Origin: Asanoa ishikariensis
GTDB taxonomy: Bacteria > Actinomycetota > Actinomycetes > Mycobacteriales > Micromonosporaceae
DNA: 64,000 nucleotides
Direction: 5' to 3'
Assembly: GCF_900107455.1 (NCBI RefSeq)
Contig: NZ_FNQB01000001.1
Location: 930,001 to 994,000, forward strand
The notes beneath the pieces were generated by a model. The model worked only from the letters and a program-made list of their open reading frames with translations, made no database searches and was not told the origin of the DNA. Below, piece by piece: positions 42,592 through 54,570 of the stretch; position 1 is the first letter of the stretch; each line of letters begins with the position of its first letter. Both the position numbers and the translations under genes were made by a program.

Positions 42592-43062
42592 CTAGTCAGC
42601 GGCCGGCATGGGTCGTTTAGCGGTCAATGCCTGTAGGTCGGCCTCGACCAGTGCGCGATCGTCCGCCTCCGCGATGCGAGCCGCCGCGCCGCGTGCCTGC
42701 TCCAGCAACGCGGCTGCGGCCTGGTCGCCGCCCGTGAGCGCTGCCCGGGCCAGGGCCTCGTACGCGTACGCCAGGTCAAAGTCCCCGATCCCGTGCTCGA
42801 TACAAAGATCGAGACATCGCTGAGCGTGGTGGGTGGCGGGCTCCGCCCGGCCGCGTACCGAATAGACGCGCGAGCACTGCCACTCACCGCGCGCCAGGTT
42901 GACCGGTTCACCGACCTGGCCCCAATGGTGTCGGGTGGCGTGCGCCATGTGCAGCATCGTGTCGTCGTCCGCCGGGCTGCGGTCGGTGCGTTCCAGCAGG
43001 TCCCAGACGCGGTTGAAGAGTTCCGCCGCCAGCGTCCGTTCGTCGCCAACCTCCAACGCCAT
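42592..43062 (-). CDS. Hypothetical helical protein (possible TPR-like fragment)
   Basis: About 156 residues, mostly helical (ERTLAAELFNRVWDLLERTD, HMAHATRHHWGQV, YAYEALARAALTGGDQAAAA), resembling a short TPR or solenoid protein. ATG 43062 is used; longer in-frame starts would run into the promoter of the divergent reductase. No catalytic motif is present. Location between two paralogous reductases gives no functional hint. Confidence 0.65.
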   Translation of the reverse strand: MALEVGDERTLAAELFNRVWDLLERTDRSPADDDTMLHMAHATRHHWGQVGEPVNLARGEWQCSRVYSVRGRAEPATHHAQRCLDLCIEHGIGDFDLAYAYEALARAALTGGDQAAAALLEQARGAAARIAEADDRALVEADLQALTAKRPMPAAD

Positions 43063-43165
43063 TCGGCCACCGTACGCAGGCAACCGACCGGAGATACGCT
43101 CGCAGGTACGCGGAGGTGAGTGCGTGTCGCGTCCGCCTCCGACATCGGATTGGAGTGTCTGCACC

Positions 43166-46382
<3,217 letters not shown>

Positions 46383-46387
46383 GCGCC

Positions 46388-47379
46388 CTATGTTTCCACG
46401 ACCGAGCGGCGCCGGTACGCACTCGGTGACACCCCGTTCCAACCGCGGAACGCGCGATGGAACGAGGTCGGGTCGGTGAACCCGAGTAGGAACGCGACCT
46501 CGCCGTCGGTGAACCCGGTATCAGCGAGGTATGCGCGGGCGTGCTCGTTGCGCACCTCGTCGAGCAGTCGGCGAAAGGTCGTGCCCTGCTCGTGCAGCAA
46601 TCGTTGCAGCGCGCGCCCGCTCATCGCGAGGTCCCGCCCGACGGCACTGACGGTCGGCCGCTGGCCGCGCAACCGGTCCGCGATGGCGCGGCGCACGCGG
46701 GTGAGCGCGTCGTCGGTGGTGGCCGGCGTGCGTTTCTCCAGGTACGGCAGGAGCGCGCGGAGCAGGTCGGGATTGTGGCTGAGGAACGGGCGAGCGGCGT
46801 CGACCGCCCCGAACGCGATCGTGGTGACCGGCCGACCGAGGTGGATCGGGCAGCGGAAGTAGTCGTGGTGCGCCAGGTTGACCGTTTCAGCAATGAGCTC
46901 GATCCGACGCGGGGCGAGGTCGGACACCGGGTGGCGCGCCGCGCCACCTCGACCAGGAAGGCGAGCTCGGCGTCGACCAGCACACCGGGCGGACGCTCAC
47001 CGGGCCAGCGCCATTCAAGCGTGACCAGCCCATCCGAATTGGACAGATCCAGCGTCTCCGGCGTCAGGATGCGCTTGTACGCGGCCACGGTGGCGAGAGC
47101 AGCGCCCACCGTCGCGGCGCCGAGGATGGCGAGGAAGAGCGGTTCGGTGTGGTCGGCGCGCAGCGCCTGGGCCAGCCGGATGCCGATCGCCGGGTCGCCG
47201 CTCGCGTCCTCGACCGCCTGCCAGAGCGCGAAGTAGTCCGGCACTGTCAGGCGGGCGCCGGGCACGTCGAGCAGGCGGGGTGGCAGGCCGGCCAGGGCAA
47301 GCACATCAGCCACTGCGATGCCCTGCTCGGCCAGCGCCGCCGCGAGCCCAACCGGCGGCTTGCAGCGCGCGGATGTCAT
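46388..47379 (-). pseudogene. AraC-family regulator disrupted by a frameshift
   Basis: The first two thirds (47379 to about 46930) encode an AraC protein with an arabinose-binding-type N-terminal domain, such as TVPDYFALWQAVEDASGDPA and LAFLVEVARRATR. From about 46925 the homology continues in another frame (SDLAPRRIELIAETVNLA) to a normal AraC DNA-binding domain (GRALQRLLHEQGTTFRRLL, GFTDPTSFHRAFRGWNGVSP). The two frames meet around 46925-46935. A real mutation or a sequencing error would both explain this. If real, the truncated protein has no DNA-binding domain. Confidence 0.8.
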
Positions 47380-47835
47380 TGCTCACCGTCCGACGGCGCG
47401 GCGGCGAGCCTGATCGGTGGCTTACCGCGGATGAACGCCATTTTGTCACCCGCCAGGCGCTGCGGCGAGCCTTGCCTACCGGCTGACAGCGGTCGGACGT
47501 CACTGGTCACCCACCGCGCTGCTACGGCGAGCCATGCCTACCGGCTGACAGCGGTCGGACGTCACTGGTCACCCGCCGGGCCGCTGCGGCGAGCCATGCC
47601 TACCGGCTGACAGCGGTCGGACGTCACTGGTCACCCGCCGGGCCGCTGCGGCGAGTCCTGCCCGTGGGCTCACAGCGGTCGGAGGTCACTGGTCACCCGC
47701 CGGGCCGTTGCGGCGAGTCCTGCCCGCAGGCTGACAGCGGTCGGACGTCGTCACCGGTCACCCGCCGGGCGCTGCGGCGAGCCATGCCTACCGGGTCACA
47801 GCGCTCGGAGGTCACTGGTCACCGGCCGTCCGGCG
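47339..47835. repeat. 62-bp tandem array spanning an intergenic region and both flanking gene ends
   Basis: Units begin (plus strand, word GCGGCGAGCC or variant) at 47339, 47401, 47462, 47524, 47586, 47648, 47710 and 47774: eight units with 61-64 bp spacing. The first unit holds the start codon of the AraC gene, the last the stop codon of the upstream membrane-protein gene. On the minus strand each central unit encodes a GTG-initiated 21-residue peptide of the type MTSDRCQPVGMARRSGPAG, whose TGA overlaps the next GTG. The peptide resembles the N terminus of the AraC protein. Confidence 0.85.
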
Positions 47836-48215
47836 GCCACGATCGCTGCGGTCAGCAGCAGTCCGAGCAGGTAGTGGCTGGGTATCGCGGCGATGATCGC
47901 GACCCGGGCCTGCGTCGTGGCGAAGATGCCGTCGTCGCGAAGCGTCAGCCACATCATCCAGTCGATGGTGGCGCTGCCGAACTGGTAGGCGGCTAGGGCT
48001 GCTGCGATTCCCCGGTGCGGTTGGTGGCGTAGCAGCCATGCGATGGCCGCCTGAACGGCCAGCGAGACGCCGAGCAGCTTGAGCGTCCAGTGCCCGTCGG
48101 CGTTGAGGCGAAACCCGTACAGCGGCTCGACCAGGCTTGGTGGGGTAAGGGCGACGACCGTGTACGCCGCCTCCACGACTGCGATGATCGTGAGTGCCCT
48201 GCTCAACCGGTTCAT
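47796..48215 (-). CDS. Small four-span membrane protein (hypothetical)
   Basis: A 139-residue protein with about four membrane helices (LTIIAVVEAAYTVVALT, LKLLGVSLAVQAAIAWLL, a helix around AAALAAYQFGSATIDWMM, and YLLGLLLTAAIVAAG). Function is unknown. ATG 48215 overlaps the stop of the preceding membrane-protein gene, so they are coupled. Its last codons (GRPVTSDL) already belong to the first unit of the 62-bp array, indicating that the gene end seeded the repeats or was rewritten by them. Confidence 0.75.
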   Translation of the reverse strand: MNRLSRALTIIAVVEAAYTVVALTPPSLVEPLYGFRLNADGHWTLKLLGVSLAVQAAIAWLLRHQPHRGIAAALAAYQFGSATIDWMMWLTLRDDGIFATTQARVAIIAAIPSHYLLGLLLTAAIVAAGRPVTSDLRAL

Positions 48216-48631
48216 GCCGGCACCGGGCGCGGCGTGGCCGGGCGGTTGGTGAGTAGCTGCCACGGCGTCCGGCCAAGCACCAGGGGGAGGCCGATGAGAG
48301 TGCCTGCCACGAGTACGAGGTCACCAGCCGCGAGCAGCGTGATGAAGGTGCCGGCGCTGTCGCCGAAGCCGAGTGTGAACGTCGCGATCACGAAGCTGAA
48401 CCGGATAATGCCGTTCCAGAACGGGAACGCGCCGTACTGCTGGAGGTCCATCGCGGACAGCAGCAGCACGATGCCGGCGAACAGGCCCATGAGTGCGGGC
48501 AGCCAGACCCAGAAGTCGGAGTACGGCGGTGCGACGCCGAACGCGTCGAGGGCGCCCGGCGTCAGGAAGACGATCACCGCGCTCGCGTTGTACAGGCCGG
48601 CGGCGCGGACGAACCAGTTCATGAAGCGCAT
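48212..48631 (-). CDS. Small four-span membrane protein, paralogue-like
   Basis: A 139-residue protein with four predicted membrane helices, starting MRFMNWFVRAAGLYNASAVI; the general layout (a partly polar first helix, then FWVWLPALMGLFAGIVLLL) resembles the gene it overlaps. The pair is probably cotranscribed. No family function is known. ATG 48631 is preferred over the upstream ATG because the latter would add a Pro/Gly-rich stretch before the first helix. Confidence 0.75.
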   Translation of the reverse strand: MRFMNWFVRAAGLYNASAVIVFLTPGALDAFGVAPPYSDFWVWLPALMGLFAGIVLLLSAMDLQQYGAFPFWNGIIRFSFVIATFTLGFGDSAGTFITLLAAGDLVLVAGTLIGLPLVLGRTPWQLLTNRPATPRPVPA

Positions 48632-48706
48632 GACTGGAGCATCCGCGCCGCCGGTGGGGCCGGACAATGGCAAACCGCGCCAGCCGGCTGGCCGAACCCG
48701 CCTGCG

Positions 48707-49060
48707 TCAGTCGGGGGGTGGGGCGTGCATCAACCAACGCATGACGAGCCCGGCGATATACGCGAGGCCGAACGCGACGAACTGCCAGAGGGCATCGTGG
48801 CCCCGCCAGGACAGCACGCCCATGTCTCCGGCGATGAAGCCGACGAACAGGAAGTACGTGATGACCGCCAGACCGAGGCTGTAGCGCCAGTCGGGGATCA
48901 GGACCGCGCCCACGATCGTCGCGATCGCCAGGCCGGCCATTCCGAGCGGGAGGGGCACGGAGGCCAGCATGATCGTGAGTACGACGACCGCGACGGAGCC
49001 GATTCCAAGCTCGAGTCCGGGGGTCACCCGGGGGGTCGTCGGGTGCCGAGTTATTGCCAT
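48707..49060 (-). CDS. Small membrane protein (hypothetical)
   Basis: A 117-residue protein with four predicted hydrophobic helices (SVAVVVLTIMLASVPL, GLAIATIVGAVLIP, LGLAVITYFLFVGFIAG, FVAFGLAYIAGLVM). No known family was recognised. It diverges from the TetR gene, whose predicted operator lies in the 140-bp gap between them, so it might be under the same control as the exporter. Confidence 0.72.
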   Translation of the reverse strand: MAITRHPTTPRVTPGLELGIGSVAVVVLTIMLASVPLPLGMAGLAIATIVGAVLIPDWRYSLGLAVITYFLFVGFIAGDMGVLSWRGHDALWQFVAFGLAYIAGLVMRWLMHAPPPD

Positions 49061-49164
49061 GCGCCCAGCTCAGCGCGGGTACGATCACGCATCCACGATC
49101 TTGACGGGTTCGCTATGCGGGTCGCGCGTGTCTTGACGTACCCCTGATTTGTGCCTTGCTTCAC

Positions 49165-49183
49165 ACACTAAAACTTTTCGTGT
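49165..49183. promoter_or_regulatory. Predicted TetR-type operator
   Basis: ACAC-T-AAAA-C-TTTT-C-GTGT is a 19-bp dyad with one mismatched pair, in an AT-rich patch (about 49161-49190) that stands out in this GC-rich genome. It lies 20-35 bp upstream of the TetR start, the usual place for autoregulation. Confidence 0.6.
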
Positions 49184-49201
49184 TGTGCAAGATTGGCCGG
49201 T

Positions 49202-49843
49202 ATGGTGTGCGGCGTGAACACCGCACCAGTACTGGGTCGTCGCGACAGGAAGAAGCTGGCCACCAGGGCCGCGCTCTCTGCCGCAGCCCTGCGGCTGGTG
49301 GCCGAGCACGGGCTCGAGCACGTCACGGTCGAGCAGATCAGCGAGGCGTGCGACGTCTCCTCGCGGACGTTCTTCAACTACTTCGCCAGCAAGGACGAGG
49401 CGGTGCTCGGCAGCGACAGCGAAATCGGCGGCACGCTCGAACTGTTCCGCTCACTGCCGGCCGACATCGGCCTGTTCGAGGCGCTCCGGCTGGCGTTCGT
49501 CCCGGTGATCCACCAGATGGAGGACCACCGGGAGATGGTCAGCCTGCGGATGCGGGTGGTCGGCGACAATCCGCAGTTGCTGCCGCGGCTGCTTGCCACC
49601 AGCGTTGAGTCCGAGCTTGCGGTGGCATCGGCGATCGGTGATCGGCTCGGGCTGCCTGCCGGCCACAGCTACCCGGGGGTTGCGGCCGCGGTTGCTGGCG
49701 CTGCGTTTCGGGTCGCGCTCATGCGGTGGGCCAATGCCGAACCGGTTGAGCGACCGGCGACTCTCGCCAAGTTGGTTGACGAGGCGTTCGACATGGTCGC
49801 CAGCGGACTCGCCGAGCCACCACGAGACGGTGGGTCGCGATGA
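49202..49843 (+). CDS. TetR-family transcriptional regulator
   Basis: About 213 residues. The N-terminal TetR helix-turn-helix is ATRAALSAAALRLVAEHGLE, then HVTVEQISEACDVSSRTFFN and YFASKDE. The C-terminal ligand domain is helical with no special motif. It most likely represses the DHA2 exporter gene that follows after a 680-bp spacer, and itself. ATG 49202 and GTG 49214 are both possible starts; no strong ribosome-binding site marks either. Confidence 0.9.
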   Translation: MVCGVNTAPVLGRRDRKKLATRAALSAAALRLVAEHGLEHVTVEQISEACDVSSRTFFNYFASKDEAVLGSDSEIGGTLELFRSLPADIGLFEALRLAFVPVIHQMEDHREMVSLRMRVVGDNPQLLPRLLATSVESELAVASAIGDRLGLPAGHSYPGVAAAVAGAAFRVALMRWANAEPVERPATLAKLVDEAFDMVASGLAEPPRDGGSR

Positions 49844-50522
49844 AGGCGTGAGCGGAGAGAAGTGGGCGCAGTCCGAGAACGCGCAGCCGGTCCGGCGGGA
49901 CTAGCCACCCAGGGGCGTTGGCAATCCCCGGAGGCGGAGCTGTCCCGGAGGGCCGGGCTGCCTGCACAGGCTGAGGTTCGCGGCAAGCTGAGCCTGTGCC
50001 GCGGAGGCAGATCCATTCGGGCAGGCTGACCATCCCGACAGTTCGGCTATCCCGATGGGCGGACCGCATCCCGAGGCTGAGCGACCGCTAGAGCGAAGCC
50101 GCTGGAACCAGAGCGACCGGCGAAAGCTGAACCACTGCCGACAGGCGTGAGCGAGCGCCGAAAACCTGAACCACCGCCGACGAGCCCGAGTCACCACCGA
50201 AGATCACGAGCGACCGTCGAGAAGGCTGAACCACCCCGGAAAGTACGAGCCACTCCGAAAGCCGAGATCCCTCCCGAAAGCCCACCCACGTCGAGAAGGT
50301 CGAGCCGCCCACGAGGGGGGCTCACCCCGAGAAGCTGAGCCACCCGCGTGGTTGGCCCATCCCGAGATGCCGGGCCAACCGCAAGGTTGGCCATCCCGAG
50401 ATGCTGGGTCATCCGTGAGGGTGGCCAACCCCCCAGAAGCTGAGCCACCCCGAGTAATCCGGTCTGAAATCGCGTCCTCTGAGTCGCCGGGCCGGCGCAC
50501 ACCCCTCCACTAAGGACAGTTA
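49844..50522. repeat. Degenerate about 20-bp tandem repeats between tetR and the exporter gene
   Basis: From about 50050 to 50460 the sequence is a chain of imperfect units of 17-24 bp of the form GAGCCACC-CCGA-GAAG-, for example near 50215-50300 and 50325-50440. No gene with normal codon use is present; open frames on either strand are low complexity. The left part (49844-50050) is plain G+C-rich spacer. The exporter promoter and ribosome-binding site must lie in the last 60 bp (AAGGACAGTTA before the ATG). Confidence 0.6.
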
Positions 50523-52124
50523 ATGACCGACGTCACCACCTCGCCCGAGCCGGCCGCGGCGGCTACGCCCGAGTCGCCGGTCGGCGGCCAGGCGCCCGCG
50601 CGAATGTCTCAGCGTGAGGTGCTCCAAGCCCTGTCCGGCCTGATGGTCGGGCTTTTCGTCTCGATTCTCGCGTCGACGATCGTCGGCAACGCGCTGCCGC
50701 GCATCATTGCCGACCTCAACGGCAGCCAGTCCGTGTACACCTGGATCGTCACCACCGAGCTGCTCGCGATGACCGCCACCGTGCCGCTCTGGGGCAAGAT
50801 GGCCGACCTTTACAGCCGCAAGCTGCTGATCCAGCTTTCGCTGGCGCTGTTCGTGGCGGGCTCGCTGATCGCCGGCTTCACGCCCAACGTGGAGGTGCTG
50901 ATCCTGAGCCGGGTCGTACAAGGCGTCGGCGCCGGCGGCATGACCGCACTCGCGATGATCGTCATGGCAGCGATGATCCCGCCGCGGGAGCTGGGTCGGT
51001 ACTCCGGCATCTTCGGCGCCGTCTTCGGCGTCGGCACGATCGCCGGTCCGCTGATCGGTGGCGTACTCGTCGACACGAGTTGGCTCGGCTGGCGCTGGTG
51101 CTTCCTGCTGGGCGTACCGTTCACCCTGCTCTCGATCTTCCTGCTCCAGCGGACGCTGCACCTCCCGGTCGTACGCCGCAAGGTCCGGATCGACTGGCTC
51201 GGCGCCCTGCTGATCACCGCGGGCGTCTCCACCCTGCTGATCTGGTCCACCCTCGCGGGCAGCAAGTTCGCGTGGGCGTCCTGGCAGACCGCCGTGCTGG
51301 TGGCCGCCGGCATCGTGATCCTGGCGCTGGCTGTGCTGGTCGAGTCGCGCGCCCCCGAGCCGATCATCCCGCTGAACATCTTCCGCAACCGAACCGTTTC
51401 ACTTGCCACCATCGCCTCGATCCTGGTCGGCGTGGCGATGTTCGGCGGGACGGTGTTCCTGGCCCAGTACTTCCAGGTCGCCCTCGGCAAGTCCCCGACC
51501 GTGGCCGGCCTGATGAGCCTTCCGCTGATCTTCGGTCTGCTGGTCTCGTCGACGGTCGCCGGCCAGCTGATCACCAAGACCGGCAAGTGGAAGATCTACC
51601 TGGTAAGCGGCGCGCTGGTGATGACCGTTGGCATGCTGCTGCTCGGCACGATCGGCGCTGACACCAGCGTGGTGCTGATCTCGGTGTTCATGGCGATCCT
51701 CGGCGTCGGCGTCGGCATGCTGATGCAGAACCTGGTGCTGGCCGCGCAGAACGACGTACCGGCCGGGGAGCTCGGCGCCGCCACCTCGGTGCTGACGTTC
51801 TTCCGCAGCATGGGCGGCGCCATCGGCGTCAGCGCCCTGGGCGCGGTCCTGGCGAGCAAGGTCACCAGCGGCCTCACCGAAAAGCTGGGCGCGCAGGCCG
51901 GCGGCGGCTCCGGCACCGCAGCGGTCCCGGACCTGAAGGACCTCCCAGAACCGATCCGCCAGATCATCGCCGACGTGTACGGCTCGGCCACCGCCGAACT
52001 GTTCCTGATCGGCGCGCCGATCGCCTTCCTCGCCGTGATCGCGGTGGTCTTCATCAAGGAGAAGCCCCTGTCCACGCTGACCGGCGACGAGCGGCTCGCC
52101 GCGGAGACGACCGCCGTCCACTAA
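50523..52124 (+). CDS. MFS drug-resistance exporter, DHA2 (EmrB/QacA) family
   Basis: A 533-residue membrane transporter with 14 predicted helices. Family motifs are present: ASTIVGNALPRIIADL after helix 1, WIVTTELLAMTATVPLWGKM, then ADLYSRK in loop 2-3, and GPLIGGVL in helix 5. Such proteins expel hydrophobic or cationic drugs using the proton gradient. The Pro/Ala-rich N terminus is cytosolic. A TetR gene upstream is the probable regulator. A classic hairpin terminator follows 10 nt after the stop. Confidence 0.93.
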   Translation: MTDVTTSPEPAAAATPESPVGGQAPARMSQREVLQALSGLMVGLFVSILASTIVGNALPRIIADLNGSQSVYTWIVTTELLAMTATVPLWGKMADLYSRKLLIQLSLALFVAGSLIAGFTPNVEVLILSRVVQGVGAGGMTALAMIVMAAMIPPRELGRYSGIFGAVFGVGTIAGPLIGGVLVDTSWLGWRWCFLLGVPFTLLSIFLLQRTLHLPVVRRKVRIDWLGALLITAGVSTLLIWSTLAGSKFAWASWQTAVLVAAGIVILALAVLVESRAPEPIIPLNIFRNRTVSLATIASILVGVAMFGGTVFLAQYFQVALGKSPTVAGLMSLPLIFGLLVSSTVAGQLITKTGKWKIYLVSGALVMTVGMLLLGTIGADTSVVLISVFMAILGVGVGMLMQNLVLAAQNDVPAGELGAATSVLTFFRSMGGAIGVSALGAVLASKVTSGLTEKLGAQAGGGSGTAAVPDLKDLPEPIRQIIADVYGSATAELFLIGAPIAFLAVIAVVFIKEKPLSTLTGDERLAAETTAVH

Positions 52125-52134
52125 AAAGTGCGTG

Positions 52135-52166
52135 AGGCCCCCTTGCCGGTGCGGAAGGGGGCCTTT
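52135..52166 (+). terminator. Rho-independent-type terminator after the exporter gene
   Basis: AGGCCCCCTT and AAGGGGGCCT form a perfect 10-bp stem with a 10-nt loop, followed by TT. It is the strongest intrinsic terminator seen in the window. Confidence 0.85.
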
Positions 52167-52199
52167 CGCATGTCCTTGTGCGGGCGACTGGAACGGTTA

Positions 52200-52505
52200 A
52201 GCGCGGCCTGGCAGAGCTGGCTTGAGCGAGTGGCCCGCCGGGGGTTGAGCGCCTCGGCCAGTGCGGCGGTTCTGCGCGTTGGCGACGCCAGAGCGAGTGG
52301 AGGCACGGCACGGCAACGCCAGGTACGGCCGGCCCAGGCCAGGGGCAGGCGCGGCACGGCTAGGCGGCGGCATGCTCCGGCCACGCCGGGTTCGGCCAGG
52401 CGGACACGGCCAGGCGGCGGCACGGCAAGGTGGCATGGCCACGCGCGGCCAGGCACCGCGAGGCGGAGCGGGCCACGCGCGGCTCCGGGCCGGCTATGTC
52501 GCCCT
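52200..52505. repeat. G+C-rich degenerate repeat spacer
   Basis: These 300 bp are made of loosely repeated words such as CACGGC-AGGCGGCG and GGCCACGC. Open frames encode low-complexity Arg/Gly/Ala sequence, so no gene is called. The spacer separates the exporter terminator from the convergent FAD-oxidoreductase stop. Confidence 0.5.
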
Positions 52506-52512
52506 GGTCAGG

Positions 52513-54516
52513 TCATGCCGTGCGGAGCCACCGAGCGGCGTCGGCGATGACGTAGCCGTTGGTGTTCTCCGTGCGGATCAGCAGGCTGCCGCCAGTGCCA
52601 GCCGCAAAGGCATAGGAACCCAGCGACACCCATGACCCACCACTGCCCCGCTGGTCGACCGATCGCGTGGTCACGCCGGCGCTGTGGACGATGTCGATCG
52701 GTACGTTGCTGGCCCGGTTCGGGTCTGCGGTCCAGCGCAGGTAGACCGTGTACGTGCCGGCCTCCGGCAGCGACGGCCGGAAGCGTAACCGGTTAACCCC
52801 CTTGGCCGTGTTGCCGTCGTGCTCATAGTCGGTCCCCCAATAGCCACCGATCGACGTGCTCGACACCCACGTGCCGGCGCGCGTCACGGACGGGTCGTGG
52901 CTGTCCACGACCACTTCGCCCGGCGCCGAGGGTGGCGGCCATTGCAGGAGCTGACCGTCGGCCAGCAGGCGGGCGCGCAACGTGGCGTACGGGACCGCCT
53001 GCACCGACGACGACGCGGTCAGGGCCAGCATCGCCGCGGTGGCCGCCGACTGGCCGAGGATCATGAAGACCGGTTCCATACGGATCGAGCCGTACGCGAC
53101 GTGGCTAGCCGCCAGACACACCGGGACCAGCAGGTTCGCACACTGCGCCTCGGCGGGCACGATCGAGCGGTAGCTGATCCCGTACGGTCCGGGCACGCCG
53201 ATCTGCACGTCGCCTTCGTTCTTGACCAGCCCGCCCACCACCACCCGCTGGCAGTTGTGGGAGTCCATTGTGTAGCTGGCGAGCCCCACTGGATCCGGAA
53301 TCGGCGATTGCCCGCGGCAGTTGAGCTCAGTCATGACGTGCGCGGAAATCATCCTGCGGGCCTCGCGGACGTAGAGCTGCGGCGGCCAGCCACCGCTGGT
53401 GGTGAACTCGTCCGCGGCCAACCCCCACGACGCGGTCGCCGAGCGGATCGACGCGGGCAGGCGGGGATCGTTGGCCAGGAACCACATCAAGCCCTGCTGA
53501 TAGGTGCGGTGGTCGGCGGCGATGCTGTCGCGCACCGCGTACGAGGCCGTGGGATACGCGTAGTTGCCACCGATGAGGTCGGTGGAGAACGCGCCGTTGT
53601 TGTTCGAGTCCGTCTTGCCGGCGCCGACGCCGTGCGTGGTGAAGAACGGACCGTTCCAGCCAGCCTGCACGTAGCGGAGCAGCAGCTCGTAACGCGCGGC
53701 GTCGTAGCCCGCCGGCCGAGGGAACGGAAGACGGGACGCCGCCTGGGTCAGGCACATCCGGTAGTTGTAGGCCTGGATCAGCCCGTCACCGGAGCCGGCC
53801 GGCGCGACCGGCGTGGACGAGATGCCCGGCAGCAGGCCCGACGAGGGGCTCCCCGCCACGACATAGGGCGAGACCGGGAAGTTGAACTGGTGTCCACTCC
53901 GGACCTGCACACCGTTGATGGTCTCTCCGTAGGTGGCGTTGCTCTCCCGACCCACAGTCCACGACACCCCGGCCCGATCCATCAGGTCGCCCTCGTAGGA
54001 CGCGTCGACGAACATCAGACCCTGGAACGCCTGCCCGTTATCGCCGATGACCGAGACCAGCCGGTTGCCCGACTTGCTGACCGTCGCCAGCCGCAGTCCG
54101 AAATAGACCGGGACACCAGCCGCGGCGAGCATCTCGTCGAACACCGTCCGCGCCACGTGCGGCTCGAAGGTGAACCGGGCGGGGGAGGTCGGGGTCACCG
54201 GCGTTCCCGCGTACGCCGCGTGGATCCGTCGGTAGAACTCGCCCGCGATTCCCTTGATGGACGCGGCCGTTCCGCTGTCCGTCTGGCCCAGCCCGCCGGT
54301 CGTCAGACCGCCGAGATGGTTCGACGGCTCCAGCACGACCGCCGTCCGGCCCATGCGGCGGGCCTGGATCGCGGCCACCAGGCCACCGGCGGTGGCGCCG
54401 TAGACGACGAGGTCGGCGGATACGACCGGCGCGGCGAGCGCCGATGGAGACAGGCCACTGGCGAGGACGGCAAGACCGCCGACGCGCAACAGGCCACGAC
54501 GAGAGATGGACGGCAC
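52513..54516 (-). CDS. Secreted FAD-dependent oxidoreductase with C-terminal golvesin/xanthan-lyase-type domain
   Basis: A 667-residue exported flavoprotein. The twin-arginine signal is SRRGLLRVGGLAVLASGL, so it is folded with FAD before export by Tat. A dinucleotide-binding motif (ADLVVYGATAGGLVAAIQAR) and the FAD-dependent oxidoreductase hallmark LEPSNHLGGLTTGGLGQTDS follow. The last 130 residues form a separate beta-sandwich domain (TYTVYLRWTADPNRASN, SWVSLGSYAFAAGTGG) resembling golvesin C-terminal or carbohydrate-binding modules. It probably oxidises an extracellular sugar or polymer-linked substrate. No operon partner is visible. Confidence 0.87.
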   Translation of the reverse strand: MPSISRRGLLRVGGLAVLASGLSPSALAAPVVSADLVVYGATAGGLVAAIQARRMGRTAVVLEPSNHLGGLTTGGLGQTDSGTAASIKGIAGEFYRRIHAAYAGTPVTPTSPARFTFEPHVARTVFDEMLAAAGVPVYFGLRLATVSKSGNRLVSVIGDNGQAFQGLMFVDASYEGDLMDRAGVSWTVGRESNATYGETINGVQVRSGHQFNFPVSPYVVAGSPSSGLLPGISSTPVAPAGSGDGLIQAYNYRMCLTQAASRLPFPRPAGYDAARYELLLRYVQAGWNGPFFTTHGVGAGKTDSNNNGAFSTDLIGGNYAYPTASYAVRDSIAADHRTYQQGLMWFLANDPRLPASIRSATASWGLAADEFTTSGGWPPQLYVREARRMISAHVMTELNCRGQSPIPDPVGLASYTMDSHNCQRVVVGGLVKNEGDVQIGVPGPYGISYRSIVPAEAQCANLLVPVCLAASHVAYGSIRMEPVFMILGQSAATAAMLALTASSSVQAVPYATLRARLLADGQLLQWPPPSAPGEVVVDSHDPSVTRAGTWVSSTSIGGYWGTDYEHDGNTAKGVNRLRFRPSLPEAGTYTVYLRWTADPNRASNVPIDIVHSAGVTTRSVDQRGSGGSWVSLGSYAFAAGTGGSLLIRTENTNGYVIADAARWLRTA

Positions 54517-54570
54517 GAAGCTCTCCTCCCGGATCGGGGTGAGCGCGCCGCCGCTCGTACATCGATGACT

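Noticed and set aside
42157-42636. A 159-codon plus-strand frame between the reductase paralogues
   Set aside because: It is encoded by degenerate G+C repeats and gives Cys/Arg/Gly-rich low-complexity sequence.
47339-47835. CRISPR array
   Set aside because: Units are nearly identical over their full length with no unique spacers, no leader and no cas genes; they are duplicated gene-edge sequence.
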